Shown piece by piece: positions 16,781 through 25,962 of a stretch of 64,000 nt of DNA (positions are counted from its first letter, which is position 1; every line of letters begins with the position of its first letter). The translations under genes and the position numbers were made by a program. This DNA is from Mycolicibacter kumamotonensis (GTDB lineage Bacteria > Actinomycetota > Actinomycetes > Mycobacteriales > Mycobacteriaceae): assembly GCF_002086285.1 (NCBI RefSeq), contig NZ_MVHU01000008.1, positions 1 to 64,000 on the forward strand. The letters run 5' to 3'. Under the pieces are notes generated by a model. It ran no database searches and was not told where the DNA came from. It saw nothing but the letters and a program-made list of their open reading frames with translations.

Positions 16781-16790
16781 GTACTGTCCC

Positions 16791-17936
16791 CTAACCGACC
16801 AGCTCGACGATCGTGGCGTTGGCGGTTCCGCCGCCTTCGCACATGGTCTGCAGGCCGTAGCGAATCCCGTTGTCGCGCATGTGGTGAATCATCCGGATCA
16901 TCAGCACCGCACCGGAGGCGCCGAGCGGATGGCCCAGTGCGATGGCCCCGCCGAGCGGGTTGAGTCGGTTGGCGTCGGCGCCGGTGTCGGCCAGCCACGC
17001 CAGCGGCACCGGCGCGAAGGCCTCGTTGACCTCGAACACGCCGATCTCGTCGATGCCCAGCCCGGCCCGCTTGAGCACCTTCTCGGTGGCCGGGATGGGC
17101 CCGGTCAGCATGAGCACCGGGTCGGCCCCGGTCACCGCGCCCGCGCGGTAGCGCACCAGCGGGGTCAGCCCGCGCCGGGCGGCCTCGTCTTCGCTCATCA
17201 CCAATAGTGCTGCGGCACCGTCGGAGATCTGCGAGGAGTTGCCGGCGTGGATCACGCCGTCCTCGCGGAAGGCCGGCTTGAGGCCGGCCAGCTTCTCGGC
17301 GGTGGTGCCCCGTCGGATGCCCTCGTCGGCGTCCACCACGCCGCCGTCCGTGGCGACCGGCACGATCTGATCGCGAAACGCCCCGGCGTCCTGCGCGGCG
17401 GCGGCCAGCTCATGTGAGCGCACCGAATATTCGTCGACCTGAGCGCGATCGAAACCCCACCTCTCGCAGATCATCTCGGCGCCGATGCCCTGGTTGAACT
17501 GGAATCCGTCATAACGCGCCAGTGCTTGCGGGCCGAACGGTTCTCCGGTGGCCCTGGCGGCGCCGAGCGGGACCCTGCTCATCACCTCGACACCGCCGGC
17601 GACCACGACATCCTGCTGCCCCGACATCACCGCGTGCACCGCGAAGTCGAGCGCCTGCTGGCTGGAGCCGCAGGCCCGGTTGACCGTGGTCGCCGGGACG
17701 TGCTCGGGCCAGCCCGCGGCCAGCACGGCGTAGCGCCCGATATTGCTGGACTGGTCGCCGACCTGCGACACGCAGCCCCACACCACATCGTCGACGGCGC
17801 CGGGATCGACACCGGTGCGCTGCATCAGCTCGTTCAACACGAGCGCGGACAGGTCCGCGGCGTGCACCCCGGCCAAGCCGCCGTTGCGCTTGCCGACCGG
17901 GGTGCGCACCGCCCCGACGATCACTGTTGGTCGCAT
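16791..17936 (-). CDS. Acetyl-CoA acetyltransferase (thiolase, FadA-type)
   Basis: 381 aa from ATG 17936 with GGAG 8 nt upstream; an upstream in-frame start would overlap the hydratase. It has the full thiolase set: nucleophile Cys89 (VNRACGSSQQAL), GHPLGASGA with the active His, and the second Cys in CEGGGTANA. It cleaves 3-ketoacyl-CoA with CoA as the last beta-oxidation step. It lies between an enoyl-CoA hydratase and an acyl-CoA dehydrogenase in the same unit, so a near-complete beta-oxidation round is encoded together; no 3-hydroxyacyl-CoA dehydrogenase is adjacent. Confidence 0.93.
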   Translation of the reverse strand: MRPTVIVGAVRTPVGKRNGGLAGVHAADLSALVLNELMQRTGVDPGAVDDVVWGCVSQVGDQSSNIGRYAVLAAGWPEHVPATTVNRACGSSQQALDFAVHAVMSGQQDVVVAGGVEVMSRVPLGAARATGEPFGPQALARYDGFQFNQGIGAEMICERWGFDRAQVDEYSVRSHELAAAAQDAGAFRDQIVPVATDGGVVDADEGIRRGTTAEKLAGLKPAFREDGVIHAGNSSQISDGAAALLVMSEDEAARRGLTPLVRYRAGAVTGADPVLMLTGPIPATEKVLKRAGLGIDEIGVFEVNEAFAPVPLAWLADTGADANRLNPLGGAIALGHPLGASGAVLMIRMIHHMRDNGIRYGLQTMCEGGGTANATIVELVG

Positions 17937-17941
17937 CTGAA

Positions 17942-18757
17942 CTACTCCGATCTCGTTGGCTTCGCCGGCCACCCGCCGGTGAAGCGCGGCGTGCGTTTCT
18001 CTGCGAACGCCGCATACGCTTCGGCGGCGTCGGTTCCGGCGAAATTGACTATCTGGGCTCGTGATTCATTGGCCAGGGCGGCGGCCAGGGTGGCGTCGGC
18101 TCCCTGGTTGAGCAGCGCCTTGGTCTGCGCCAAGGCCCGCGGCGGGCCGGCCGCCAGCCGGTCGGCGAGGTCCTCGACGAACGCGTCGATCTCACCGGAC
18201 CCGACCACCCAGGTCACCAGGTTCAGGGCTTGGGCTTCGGCGGCGTCGATGGTCTCGGCCAAAAGCGCCAGCCGCTTGGCCTGCTGCAGGCCGACGATCT
18301 TGGGCAGCAACCATGATCCGCCCAGGTCGATCGAGAGCCCCCGCTTCGAGAAGATCTGACAGAACGTCGATTCCGGCGTCGCGACCACCAGATCGCAGCC
18401 CAGGGCCAGGTTCCAGCCCGCACCGACCGCGACGCCGTTCACCTTGGCGACGGTCGGCACCGCCAGCTCGTGCAGGGCCAGCGCGACGTCGGACAGCCGG
18501 CGCAGCTTCTCGGCGGGGTGGACCTCATCGGGGGTGCCGATGTCCGCGCCCGAGCAGAACGCACCGCCGGCGCCGGTGATGACCAGAGCGCGCAGGTCGC
18601 GGTCGTCGGCGGCGTCGCGCAGCGCCTCCCGCAGCTCCCGCCACAACTGCGGGTTGATCGCGTTCTTGCGTGCGGGCCGGTTCAGGGTGAGCGTGCGCAC
18701 GCCGTCGCGATCGCTGCTCAACAGGACCGGTTCACCGGCCCCGGTGTGGTGTGCCAT
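17942..18757 (-). CDS. Enoyl-CoA hydratase
   Basis: 271 aa from ATG 18757, overlapping the CoA-transferase stop by ATGA. Crotonase motifs: LTLNRPARKNAIN, the oxyanion-hole ITGAGGAFCSGADIG, and KVNGVAVGAGWNLALGCDLVVA. The position after GLSIDLGGSWLLPKIVG has Asp rather than the first catalytic Glu of rat hydratase, so an isomerase or an unusual hydratase is possible. It works beside the thiolase and dehydrogenases of this block. Confidence 0.88.
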   Translation of the reverse strand: MAHHTGAGEPVLLSSDRDGVRTLTLNRPARKNAINPQLWRELREALRDAADDRDLRALVITGAGGAFCSGADIGTPDEVHPAEKLRRLSDVALALHELAVPTVAKVNGVAVGAGWNLALGCDLVVATPESTFCQIFSKRGLSIDLGGSWLLPKIVGLQQAKRLALLAETIDAAEAQALNLVTWVVGSGEIDAFVEDLADRLAAGPPRALAQTKALLNQGADATLAAALANESRAQIVNFAGTDAAEAYAAFAEKRTPRFTGGWPAKPTRSE

Positions 18758-19977
18758 CAGTTCCCAGCCTGCCCGATCGCTCCCTGGCCGCGGAGCGCGG
18801 CGATGTCGGTGTCGGTGAAACCCAGCTCGCCCAGCACCGCGTCGGTGTGTTCGCCCAGGCCCGGCACCGCCCGCATCGGCGGGTCGTAGCCGGCGATCAC
18901 CGGCGGGGGCAGCAAGGACGGGATCGGTCCGGTGGGTGTGTCGATCGAGCGCCATCGCTGCCGCTCGGCGAGCTGCGGATGGGCCAACACGTCGCTGGGC
19001 GTGTTGTAGCGGGCGTTGCCGATTCCCGCGGCATCGGCGGCGTCCTGGATCTTGGCCAGGTCGTGGCGCGCGCACCAGTCGCCTATCGCCTCATCCAGGA
19101 TCGCCCGGTGCGCGACCCGGCCGGCGTTTCCGGCGAAGCGCGGGTCGTCGGCCAGATCGTCGCGGCCCAGCAGTTCGCGGGCCAGCCGCTGCCACTCCCG
19201 GTCGTTGGTGGTGCCCAGCACCACGGTGTGCCCGTCGGCGGTCGGGTAGGCGCCGTAGGGCGCCACCGCCGGTGAGCTCATCCCCAGCGGCTGCTGGTCG
19301 ATCCCGGAGTGCCGCGCGTAGGTCAGGTGGTAGCCCATCATCTCGGCCATGGTGTCGAACAGGCTCACGGTGATCGACGGCGCCGGGGAATCCTGGTCCG
19401 CCCCTTTGCGCCCGGCCAGCAGCGCCACGATCGACAGCGCCGAGTACAGGCCGCTGGTCACGTCCGCTACCGGCGGGCCCGGTTTGGCCGGGGCGCCCGG
19501 ATTGCCGGTCACCGAGCACACGCCCGATTCGGCCTGCACCAACAGGTCGTAGGCCCTTTTGTGCGACAGCGGTCCGCCGGTGCCGTAGCCGTCGATCTCC
19601 ACGGCGATCACGTTCGGGTGCCGGTGCGCCATCTGCTCGGGGGAAAGGCCCAGACGTGCGGTGGCGCCCGGCGCGAGGTTGGACACCAGCACGTCGGCGC
19701 GGTCCAACAGACGATGCAGGACATCGCGTCCCGCTTCGCTTTTCAGGTCCAGGGTCACCGACTCCTTGCCCCGGTTGACCCAGACGAAGTGCGCGGCCTG
19801 GCCGTGCACCACGTCGTCGTAGTAGCGGGCGAAGTCACCGCCGTCGGGGTTTTCCACCTTGATGACCCGCGCGCCGAAGTCGGCCAGGGCGCGGGTGCAC
19901 ATCGGCGCCGACACCGCCTGTTCCAGGGTCACCACGGTGACGCCGGCCAGTGGTGCGGCTGACTGTGGGGGCATCAC
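18757..19977 (-). CDS. CaiB/BaiF family CoA-transferase
   Basis: 406 aa, full length. Seen: TVVTLEQAVSAPMCTRALADFGARVIKVENPDGGDFARYYD at the start (family signature), then WVNRGKESVTLDL, DVLVSNLAPGATARLGL and the later YPTADGHTVVLG. Family III members transfer CoA between acids; relatives such as Mcr racemise 2-methylacyl-CoA. It begins at GTG 19977 (an ATG follows directly), 27 bp after the end of the upstream dehydrogenase. Its place upstream of hydratase and thiolase suggests activation or racemisation of a branched acid. Confidence 0.88.
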   Translation of the reverse strand: MMPPQSAAPLAGVTVVTLEQAVSAPMCTRALADFGARVIKVENPDGGDFARYYDDVVHGQAAHFVWVNRGKESVTLDLKSEAGRDVLHRLLDRADVLVSNLAPGATARLGLSPEQMAHRHPNVIAVEIDGYGTGGPLSHKRAYDLLVQAESGVCSVTGNPGAPAKPGPPVADVTSGLYSALSIVALLAGRKGADQDSPAPSITVSLFDTMAEMMGYHLTYARHSGIDQQPLGMSSPAVAPYGAYPTADGHTVVLGTTNDREWQRLARELLGRDDLADDPRFAGNAGRVAHRAILDEAIGDWCARHDLAKIQDAADAAGIGNARYNTPSDVLAHPQLAERQRWRSIDTPTGPIPSLLPPPVIAGYDPPMRAVPGLGEHTDAVLGELGFTDTDIAALRGQGAIGQAGN

Positions 19978-20004
19978 ATCACCATGCCACCATCCACCGG
20001 CCCA

Positions 20005-21195
20005 TCAGTAACTCCTGGGTAGTCCGAGCACGTGCGAACCCAGGAAGTTCAGGATCATCTCCTGACTGATCGGCACGATCTTCATCAGCCGCGACTCGCG
20101 GAAGTACCGCGACACCGCGTACTCCTCGGAGTAGCCCATGCCGCCGTGGGCCTGCAGCGCCCGGTCAGCAGCCGCGAAACCGGCATCGGCACAGAGGTAT
20201 TTGGCCATGTTGGCCTCGCGGCCGCACGGCTTGCCGTTGTCGTAGAGCCAGGTGGCCTTGCGCAGGATCAACTCGGCGGCATCCAGGCGGGCCAGCGAGT
20301 CCGCGAGCGGGAACTGAATGCCCTGGTTCATGCCGATCGGCCGGTCGAACACCACCCGCTCGTTGGCGTACTTGACCGCGCGGTCCAGCGCGACCCGGCC
20401 GATGCCCAGCGCCTCGGCGGCGATCAGCATGCGCTCCGGGTTCAGCCCGTGCAGGATGTAGGAAAAACCTTTGCCCTCTTCACCGATCCGGTGTTCGACC
20501 GGGATGCGCAGGTCGTCGATGAACACCTCGTTGGAGCCGACGGCGTTGCGGCCCATTTTGGTGATCGGCCGGATGTCGACGTGGTCGCGGTCGATGTCGG
20601 TGAGGAAGAGGGTGAGACCGTCGGTGGGTTTGCCTCCGCGCTCCTGCACGTCCTCGCGGGACTCGGTGCGGGTCAGCAGCAGGATCTTTTCGGACTCGAC
20701 GGCTTTGGAGATCCAGACCTTGCGACCGTTGACGAGGTAATCGCTGCCGTCGCGCTTGGCGAACGTGGTGATCCGTGTCGTGTCGAGGCCCGCGGTCGGT
20801 TCGGTGACGCCGAAGCACACGTGCAGGTCGCCATGGGCGATGCGGGGCAGGGTTTCGGCCTTCATCTCCTCCGAGCCGAAGACCACGACCGGCTGCATAC
20901 CGAAGATCGACATGTGGATCGAGCTGGCGGCGTTCATGCCGCCGCCCGAACGCGCCACTTCTTCAGCCAGGATGGTGGCCTCGGTGATGCCCAGCCCGTG
21001 GCCGCCGAACTCTTCGGGGATGGTCATGCCCAGCCAGCCGCCACCGGCGATGGCGTCGTAGAACTCGCGCGGGAATTCGTGCGCCAAGTCCTTGGTCATC
21101 CAGTAGTGGTCGTCGAACTTCGCCGCGAGTTCGGCGACCGATTGCCGGATCAGCTGCTGGTCCTCGGTCAGCTCGAAGCTCATTCCGCCGGACAT
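20005..21195 (-). CDS. Acyl-CoA dehydrogenase (FadE)
   Basis: 396 aa. Motifs: CFGVTEPTAGLDTTRITTFAKRDG and VNGRKVWISKAVESEKILLL in the flavin domain, ERVVFDRPIGMNQGIQFPLAD, and AHGGMGYSEEYAVSRYFRESRLMKIVPISQEMILNFLG at the end. The usual Glu near the C-terminus falls in QEM, which may be the base, with an alternative Glu in YSEEY. It starts at ATG 21195 after GGAGGAGACC. An operator-like palindrome lies 50 bp upstream, so it may have its own promoter inside the block. Confidence 0.9.
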   Translation of the reverse strand: MSGGMSFELTEDQQLIRQSVAELAAKFDDHYWMTKDLAHEFPREFYDAIAGGGWLGMTIPEEFGGHGLGITEATILAEEVARSGGGMNAASSIHMSIFGMQPVVVFGSEEMKAETLPRIAHGDLHVCFGVTEPTAGLDTTRITTFAKRDGSDYLVNGRKVWISKAVESEKILLLTRTESREDVQERGGKPTDGLTLFLTDIDRDHVDIRPITKMGRNAVGSNEVFIDDLRIPVEHRIGEEGKGFSYILHGLNPERMLIAAEALGIGRVALDRAVKYANERVVFDRPIGMNQGIQFPLADSLARLDAAELILRKATWLYDNGKPCGREANMAKYLCADAGFAAADRALQAHGGMGYSEEYAVSRYFRESRLMKIVPISQEMILNFLGSHVLGLPRSY

Positions 21196-21244
21196 GGTCT
21201 CCTCCAGTCCATCAGCACAGCGCGTGGACGTTCATTAGTCGCAA

Positions 21245-21263
21245 ACGAGAATATCATTCTCGT
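21245..21263. promoter_or_regulatory. Operator-like palindrome, site A
   Basis: ACGAGAATATCATTCTCGT: perfect 8-bp arms with a 3-nt spacer, 50 bp upstream of the dehydrogenase start at 21195 and touching the stop of the ThDP enzyme. It contains GAGAA-N5-TTCTC, which recurs at 37724 and 54708 and with one mismatch at 11294. Confidence 0.6.
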
Positions 21264-22969
21264 CACTGGGTTCCTTCGGCGTACCAGGTGCGGAACTCGG
21301 CGTAGTTGGGCATCTCTTCCGAGTTGGCCTTCGGGTCGATGCACACGTGGATCACCGCCGTCCCGCCGGCGGCGTAGGCGCGTTTGATCGCCGGCCCGAT
21401 CTCGGCCTCGTCCTGCACATACTCGCCGTGGCAGCCCATCCCCTCGGCGATCTTGTCGAACCGGACGTCCTTGCTCCAGTGCACCCCGGGCTGCGGCGAG
21501 GGCTGCTCGAACGTGCGCTTGTACACCCCGACCTCCAGGCCCCACTGGTGATCCACCCCGACCACGCAGACCAGCGGGAGCCCCAGCCGGGCCGCGGTTT
21601 CCAGCTCGGCGATGTGGAACAGGAACGCCGAGTCACTGGTCAGCAGCATCACCGGCCGCTTGCCGCCCTCGGCGACCGAGGCGCCCACCGCGTACGGCAG
21701 CCCGGTGCCCAGGTGACCGAAGTTCTGGTTCCACATCACGTCGTGGGGTTTGGCCTGGGAATAGGTCCACTGGAAGATGACGGTGGCGCCGCCGTCGCGG
21801 ACCATGATGCCGTCGGCGGGGAATGCTTTGGTCGCCTCGACCACGAAGCGCGCCGGGTGCACCGGAGAACGTCCGGCCGGAGCGGTCTCGGCCAGCTCGG
21901 CGAGCTGGTCGGCGTCCTGTTTGATCCAGCGGTCCAGGTCGGGTGACGGGGAGCGGGGACGGTCTTTAAGTGCCTCCACGAGCTGCGGGACGACACCGCG
22001 CAGGTCGCCCACCAGCGGCACGTCGACGGGTCGGTTCACCCCGATCGCCAGCGGGTCCTGTTCGACGTAGACCCATTTGCGCTCGGCGTTGCGCTCCGCC
22101 CAGTGCCGGGTGGTGCCGTAGTGCACCGGCTCGCCGAGTTCGGTGCCCAGCGCCACGCAGACGTCGGAGGCCGCCACCGCCTCGACCGCCGATGCGGAGA
22201 ACCCGTAGGGGAAGGTGCGGTCTTCCAGCCCGGGGATGAACGCGGTACCGCCGGAGGTCTGGATCACCGGACACGCCATCAGCTCGGCGAGCTCCGCGAC
22301 CGCCGCCGCGCTGCGCGAGGTGTGCACCCCGTGGCCGACCAGCAGGATCGGGCTGGCCGCGTTGCGGATGATCTCGGCGGCTTCGGCGACCTCGGGCGCA
22401 CCGGCCCGTTGATTCACCAGCCGGTAGCGGTGCGGCTCCGGTGGACCGGCGACGTCGAGCTCTTCGAGGATCACGTGCGACGGGTATTCGATGTAGGACG
22501 GTCCGGGCGTGCCGGACAGCGCGCGCCGGATAGCCTCGTGCACGATCTCATCGGTCTGGCCGGCGTACTCGATCGATGCGCTGTACTTCACCGACGGCGT
22601 GAAAAGCTCTTCCTGCCGGACGAATTGGATCCGCCCGCGTCGCACCCTCCGTTCGGTGATGCGGGCCCGTTGTCCGCCCAAAAACACCACCGGGGAGTTC
22701 TCCACCTTCGCGCACATCATCGCCCCGGCGATATTGGCCACCCCGGGCCCCAGCGTGCCGATGCACAGCCCGGGCCGGCCGGTCATCCGCGACGCCGCCT
22801 CCGCCATGAATCCGGCGCTCTCCTCGTGGTGCGGGGCCACCACCGACCAGCCGCGCTGTTCGGCCTCGACGAACATGTGCACGAAATTCGGGTCGGGGAT
22901 GCCGAACAGCGTGTTGACGCCCTCGGCTTCGAACAATTCCAGTATCCGGCGGTAAACGGGTACACCCAC
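21263..22969 (-). CDS. ThDP-dependent enzyme (2-hydroxyacyl-CoA lyase / acetolactate synthase-like)
   Basis: 568 aa from GTG 22969 with AAGGAG 9 nt upstream. Three-domain layout of the POX family: N-terminal PYR domain with the likely cofactor-activating Glu49 (HHEESAGFMAEAA) and GTLGPGVANIAGAM, central domain (about 190-330, ILLVGHGVHTSRS), and C-terminal PP domain. The magnesium-diphosphate motif is atypical: SDSAFLFH in place of GDGSF, and VGVDHQWGLE in place of an NN pair. Known relatives cleave 2-hydroxyacyl-CoA or form acetolactate. Its position among acyl-CoA dehydrogenases favours a C-C bond cleavage on acyl-CoA, possibly alpha-oxidation of branched chains; this is inference. Confidence 0.8.
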   Translation of the reverse strand: MGVPVYRRILELFEAEGVNTLFGIPDPNFVHMFVEAEQRGWSVVAPHHEESAGFMAEAASRMTGRPGLCIGTLGPGVANIAGAMMCAKVENSPVVFLGGQRARITERRVRRGRIQFVRQEELFTPSVKYSASIEYAGQTDEIVHEAIRRALSGTPGPSYIEYPSHVILEELDVAGPPEPHRYRLVNQRAGAPEVAEAAEIIRNAASPILLVGHGVHTSRSAAAVAELAELMACPVIQTSGGTAFIPGLEDRTFPYGFSASAVEAVAASDVCVALGTELGEPVHYGTTRHWAERNAERKWVYVEQDPLAIGVNRPVDVPLVGDLRGVVPQLVEALKDRPRSPSPDLDRWIKQDADQLAELAETAPAGRSPVHPARFVVEATKAFPADGIMVRDGGATVIFQWTYSQAKPHDVMWNQNFGHLGTGLPYAVGASVAEGGKRPVMLLTSDSAFLFHIAELETAARLGLPLVCVVGVDHQWGLEVGVYKRTFEQPSPQPGVHWSKDVRFDKIAEGMGCHGEYVQDEAEIGPAIKRAYAAGGTAVIHVCIDPKANSEEMPNYAEFRTWYAEGTQ

Positions 22970-22994
22970 TTCTCGAAACTCCTTGTTCTGCTTG

Positions 22995-24023
22995 CTAATA
23001 CCGTTGAGCGAGATGTTGCCGGTGCGCTGCCGGTGACCCGAACAGCGACCGGTTGAAGACGGCGCGTTTCAGATAGACGTGGATGCCGCTCTCCCACGTG
23101 TAGCCGATGCCGCCGTGCAGCTGCATGGCCTTGCCGACCACGTCGACGGCGGCACCGCAGGTGTAGGACTTCGCCATGGCGACCGCTGCATCGGCGTCCT
23201 CGGGGCCGCCGGCCACCACCGCGACCACCGCCGCAACGGCCTCGCGCACCAGGGCGCGGGCCACCGACACCTTCACCTGCATGTCGGCGCAGGCGTGCTT
23301 GACGGCCTGAAAAGACCCGATGGCACGGCCGAACTGTTGTCGCGTCTGCGCATACGACACGGTCGCGGCGAGCATCGCCTCGGCCAGGCCGAGGCTGTCG
23401 CAGGCCACCGCGAGCGCCGCCCGGTCGCGCACCGTCTGGGCCCCGCGCAAGTCGGCGAACCGCAGCGGCTCGGCAACCTCGATACCGTCGGCGGCCACGG
23501 CGGCCACCGCGCGCGTCTCGTCGAGCACCGGTTGAGGTGTGACGGTGAGATCGTCGGCGACCACGGCGACTTCGGTGCCGGTGTGATCGGTGGCCAGCAC
23601 CAGCAGCCGGTCGGCGCCGTCGGCGTCCGGCACGAACTCGGCGCGGCCGGTCAGCCGTCGGTCGGCGGACAGGGTGAAGCACCCGCGGTCCCCGAGCACC
23701 GCCGCCGCCCTGGTCGGCCCGGCGGTGACGCCGGACAGCAGTTCGTTGCCAACGACGCTGTCCTGCAGCGTATTGAGCAGGCCCACGGCCAGCACGGCGC
23801 TGCCCAGGTAGTGGGTTGCCGCGGCGGCCCGGCCCAGTTCTTCGCAGACGACCGCGACCTCGGCGAACGTCGCACCGGCCCCGCCCAGCGCGTCGGCGAC
23901 CTCCAGCCCCACCCAACCGGCGCCGATCATCGCGGGCCAGTCGACCAGCCGGCCGCGGGCCAGCATGTCGCCGGCGACCGCCCGCAGGTCGTCATGCAGG
24001 TCCGCGAAATCTGTCGTCGTCAC
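22995..24023 (-). CDS. Acyl-CoA dehydrogenase, short partner subunit
   Basis: 342 aa with an eroded N-terminal domain (LHDDLRAVAGDM...) and a divergent flavin domain that lacks the TEP motif. The C-terminal domain is intact (TRQQFGRAIGSFQAVKHACADMQ; LHGGIGYTWESGIHVYLKRA). This resembles the weaker subunit of heterotetrameric alpha2beta2 dehydrogenases such as the mycobacterial FadE26-FadE27 or FadE28-FadE29 pairs. Its ATG overlaps the end of the 387-aa dehydrogenase by ATGA, fitting obligate pairing. The Glu in YTWES may be the base. Confidence 0.8.
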   Translation of the reverse strand: MTTTDFADLHDDLRAVAGDMLARGRLVDWPAMIGAGWVGLEVADALGGAGATFAEVAVVCEELGRAAAATHYLGSAVLAVGLLNTLQDSVVGNELLSGVTAGPTRAAAVLGDRGCFTLSADRRLTGRAEFVPDADGADRLLVLATDHTGTEVAVVADDLTVTPQPVLDETRAVAAVAADGIEVAEPLRFADLRGAQTVRDRAALAVACDSLGLAEAMLAATVSYAQTRQQFGRAIGSFQAVKHACADMQVKVSVARALVREAVAAVVAVVAGGPEDADAAVAMAKSYTCGAAVDVVGKAMQLHGGIGYTWESGIHVYLKRAVFNRSLFGSPAAHRQHLAQRY

Positions 24024-25183
24024 GGTGCACTCGGTTCCCGCGGCAGCCCCAAGCCGCGTTCTCCGATGATGGTGCGCTGGATCTCACTGGAGCCGCCGGG
24101 GATGGTCCATTCCCAGGAGCCGATGAAGTCCAGCACCCAGGAACCGGATTCCCACCCGCTGGACAGTGGTTTGGCCAGTGCCGTGTGGGCGGCCAGTCCG
24201 CCGATCTCGGTGCCGAAATCGGCGAGGCGTTGCAGCAGTTCGCTGTAGAACAGTTTCACGATCGAGGCGTCGGCCGGACCGGCGGTGCCCGCCTCGACGT
24301 CGCGCACCAACCGACGGCACATCGCACGCAGGCCGGTGATCTCGGTCTCGAGCTGCGCCAGCCGGTCGGCCACCACCGGGTCATCGGTGGGGGCGGCCTG
24401 CACCAGCCAGCGGAAACCCGCGCAACCCAGCCGCTCGGCCAGCTCGAGCATGGTCATGCCGCGTTCGGCGCCCAGCGTCGCCTGCGCCACCTGCCATCCG
24501 GCGTTCTCGGCTCCGATCAGGTTGGCCGCCGGGATCACCACGTCGTCGAGGAAGATCTCGCAGAAGTGCTGGTCGCCGACGGCGTTGCGGATCGGCCGGA
24601 CCTGGACTCCGGGGGTGGCCATGTCCAGCAGGAAGTAGGAGATGCCCTTGCGCTTGGGTGCGTCCGGGTCGGTGCGGGCCAGCAGCAGGCACCACTGCGC
24701 GTAGCTCGCGCCGCTGGCCCACAGCTTCTGGCCGTTGACCACATAGTCATCGCCTACCCGCCGCGCGGTGGTGCGCAGCGACGCCAGGTCCGAGCCGGCT
24801 TCGGGTTCGGAGAAGCCCTGGACCCAGATCTCGCCGTCGAGGATCGCCGGCAGATGCCGGCGGCGCTGTTCGTCGGTGCCGGCGGCCAGCAGGGTCGCCG
24901 CGGCGTGGTGGATGCCGACGAACGCCAGCACCAGCCGCGGCGCGTCGTGGGCGGCCAACTCCTGATACAGCACGGCCTGATCGGCGACCGACATGCCGCC
25001 GCCCCACTCGCGCGGCCAGTGCGGCACCGCGAAGCCGGCGCTGTGCAGGGTGGCGAACCACCGGCGTTGGAAGTCGACGAATTCTCGCTCCCCGACCCCG
25101 GTCTGGGTACGGCGCCAGTCCGCCGGGACGTTCTCGCGGCACCACTGGCGCACCTGCGCACGGAAGTCGGATGTGGGAGTCAT
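24020..25183 (-). CDS. Acyl-CoA dehydrogenase, long partner subunit
   Basis: 387 aa. It has the family motifs GFSEPEAGSDLASL and NGQKLWASGASYAQWCLLL, and WEWTIPGGSSEIQRTIIGERGLGLPR at the C-terminus, with the FAD-contact GGSSEIQ region conserved. It is FadE-type, similar in layout to FadE26/28 steroid side-chain dehydrogenases. It is coupled by ATGA overlaps to the upstream enoyl-CoA hydratase and the downstream short subunit, so the three are made together. Confidence 0.88.
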   Translation of the reverse strand: MTPTSDFRAQVRQWCRENVPADWRRTQTGVGEREFVDFQRRWFATLHSAGFAVPHWPREWGGGMSVADQAVLYQELAAHDAPRLVLAFVGIHHAAATLLAAGTDEQRRRHLPAILDGEIWVQGFSEPEAGSDLASLRTTARRVGDDYVVNGQKLWASGASYAQWCLLLARTDPDAPKRKGISYFLLDMATPGVQVRPIRNAVGDQHFCEIFLDDVVIPAANLIGAENAGWQVAQATLGAERGMTMLELAERLGCAGFRWLVQAAPTDDPVVADRLAQLETEITGLRAMCRRLVRDVEAGTAGPADASIVKLFYSELLQRLADFGTEIGGLAAHTALAKPLSSGWESGSWVLDFIGSWEWTIPGGSSEIQRTIIGERGLGLPREPSAP

Positions 25184-25962
25184 CGCCGGTTCGCCCGCTT
25201 CTGGAAGTCCAGCAGGCGCTCCCGGTGTTCGGCTGTCTTCATGGTGGCCACCTCGGCGGCGAACCCGGCCTGCAACGGCCCGCCCAGCACCTGCGACAGG
25301 TACATGTTGACCACCCGCTTGGTGCCCTGCAGCGCCTCGGGCGGCTGGGCGGCGAGCCGTTCGGCCAGCCGATGAGCTTGGGGCAGAAGCTCTTCGGGTG
25401 CCACCGCGCGGCTGGCCAGCCCGAGTTCGACGGCGGTGGTGGCGTCGATCCGGTCACCGGTGTAGAGGTACTCGCGGGACCGCAGGATCGGGGTGAGCAA
25501 CGGCCACAACGCGGCGCCGCCGTCACCCGCCACCAGGCCGACCGCGACGTGCGGGTCGGCGAGATAGGCGGTCTGGCTGATCAGCACGATGTCGCAGAGC
25601 ACCGCCACGCTGCAGCCCAACCCGACGGCGGGACCGTTGACGGCCGCGATGATCGGCAGCGGGAACCGCAGCATCTCCTCGACGATCGCCGCGCCTTCGC
25701 GGATGCTCTCGTCGCGGGCGGATTCGTCGTCGAGGAAGGTGGTGATCCAGTTCAGGTCACCGCCGGCGGAGAACGCCCGCCCCGCGCCGGTCAGCACCAC
25801 GACGCGGATCGTCTTGTCGGCGGCCAGCTGCCGCCACACGTTGGCCAGGCCCCAGTGCAGGTCGGCGTTGATGCTGTTGAGCTCGTCTGGCCGGTTGATC
25901 GTCACGGTACGGACCGGCCCGTCGCCGGTCACCGTGATCGCCTGCGGCAGATCGTATTTCAT
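25180..25962 (-). CDS. Enoyl-CoA hydratase/isomerase
   Basis: 260 aa, standard length. Crotonase motifs VTINRPDELNSINADL, LTGAGRAFSAGGDLNWI (oxyanion hole) and AVNGPAVGLGCSVAVLCDIVLIS, and an Asp/Gly-rich segment VGLVAGDGGAALWPLLT. The second catalytic Glu position carries GDGG, so it may be an isomerase or have altered chemistry. ATGA overlaps on both sides place it between two dehydrogenase pairs. Confidence 0.88.
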   Translation of the reverse strand: MKYDLPQAITVTGDGPVRTVTINRPDELNSINADLHWGLANVWRQLAADKTIRVVVLTGAGRAFSAGGDLNWITTFLDDESARDESIREGAAIVEEMLRFPLPIIAAVNGPAVGLGCSVAVLCDIVLISQTAYLADPHVAVGLVAGDGGAALWPLLTPILRSREYLYTGDRIDATTAVELGLASRAVAPEELLPQAHRLAERLAAQPPEALQGTKRVVNMYLSQVLGGPLQAGFAAEVATMKTAEHRERLLDFQKRANRR

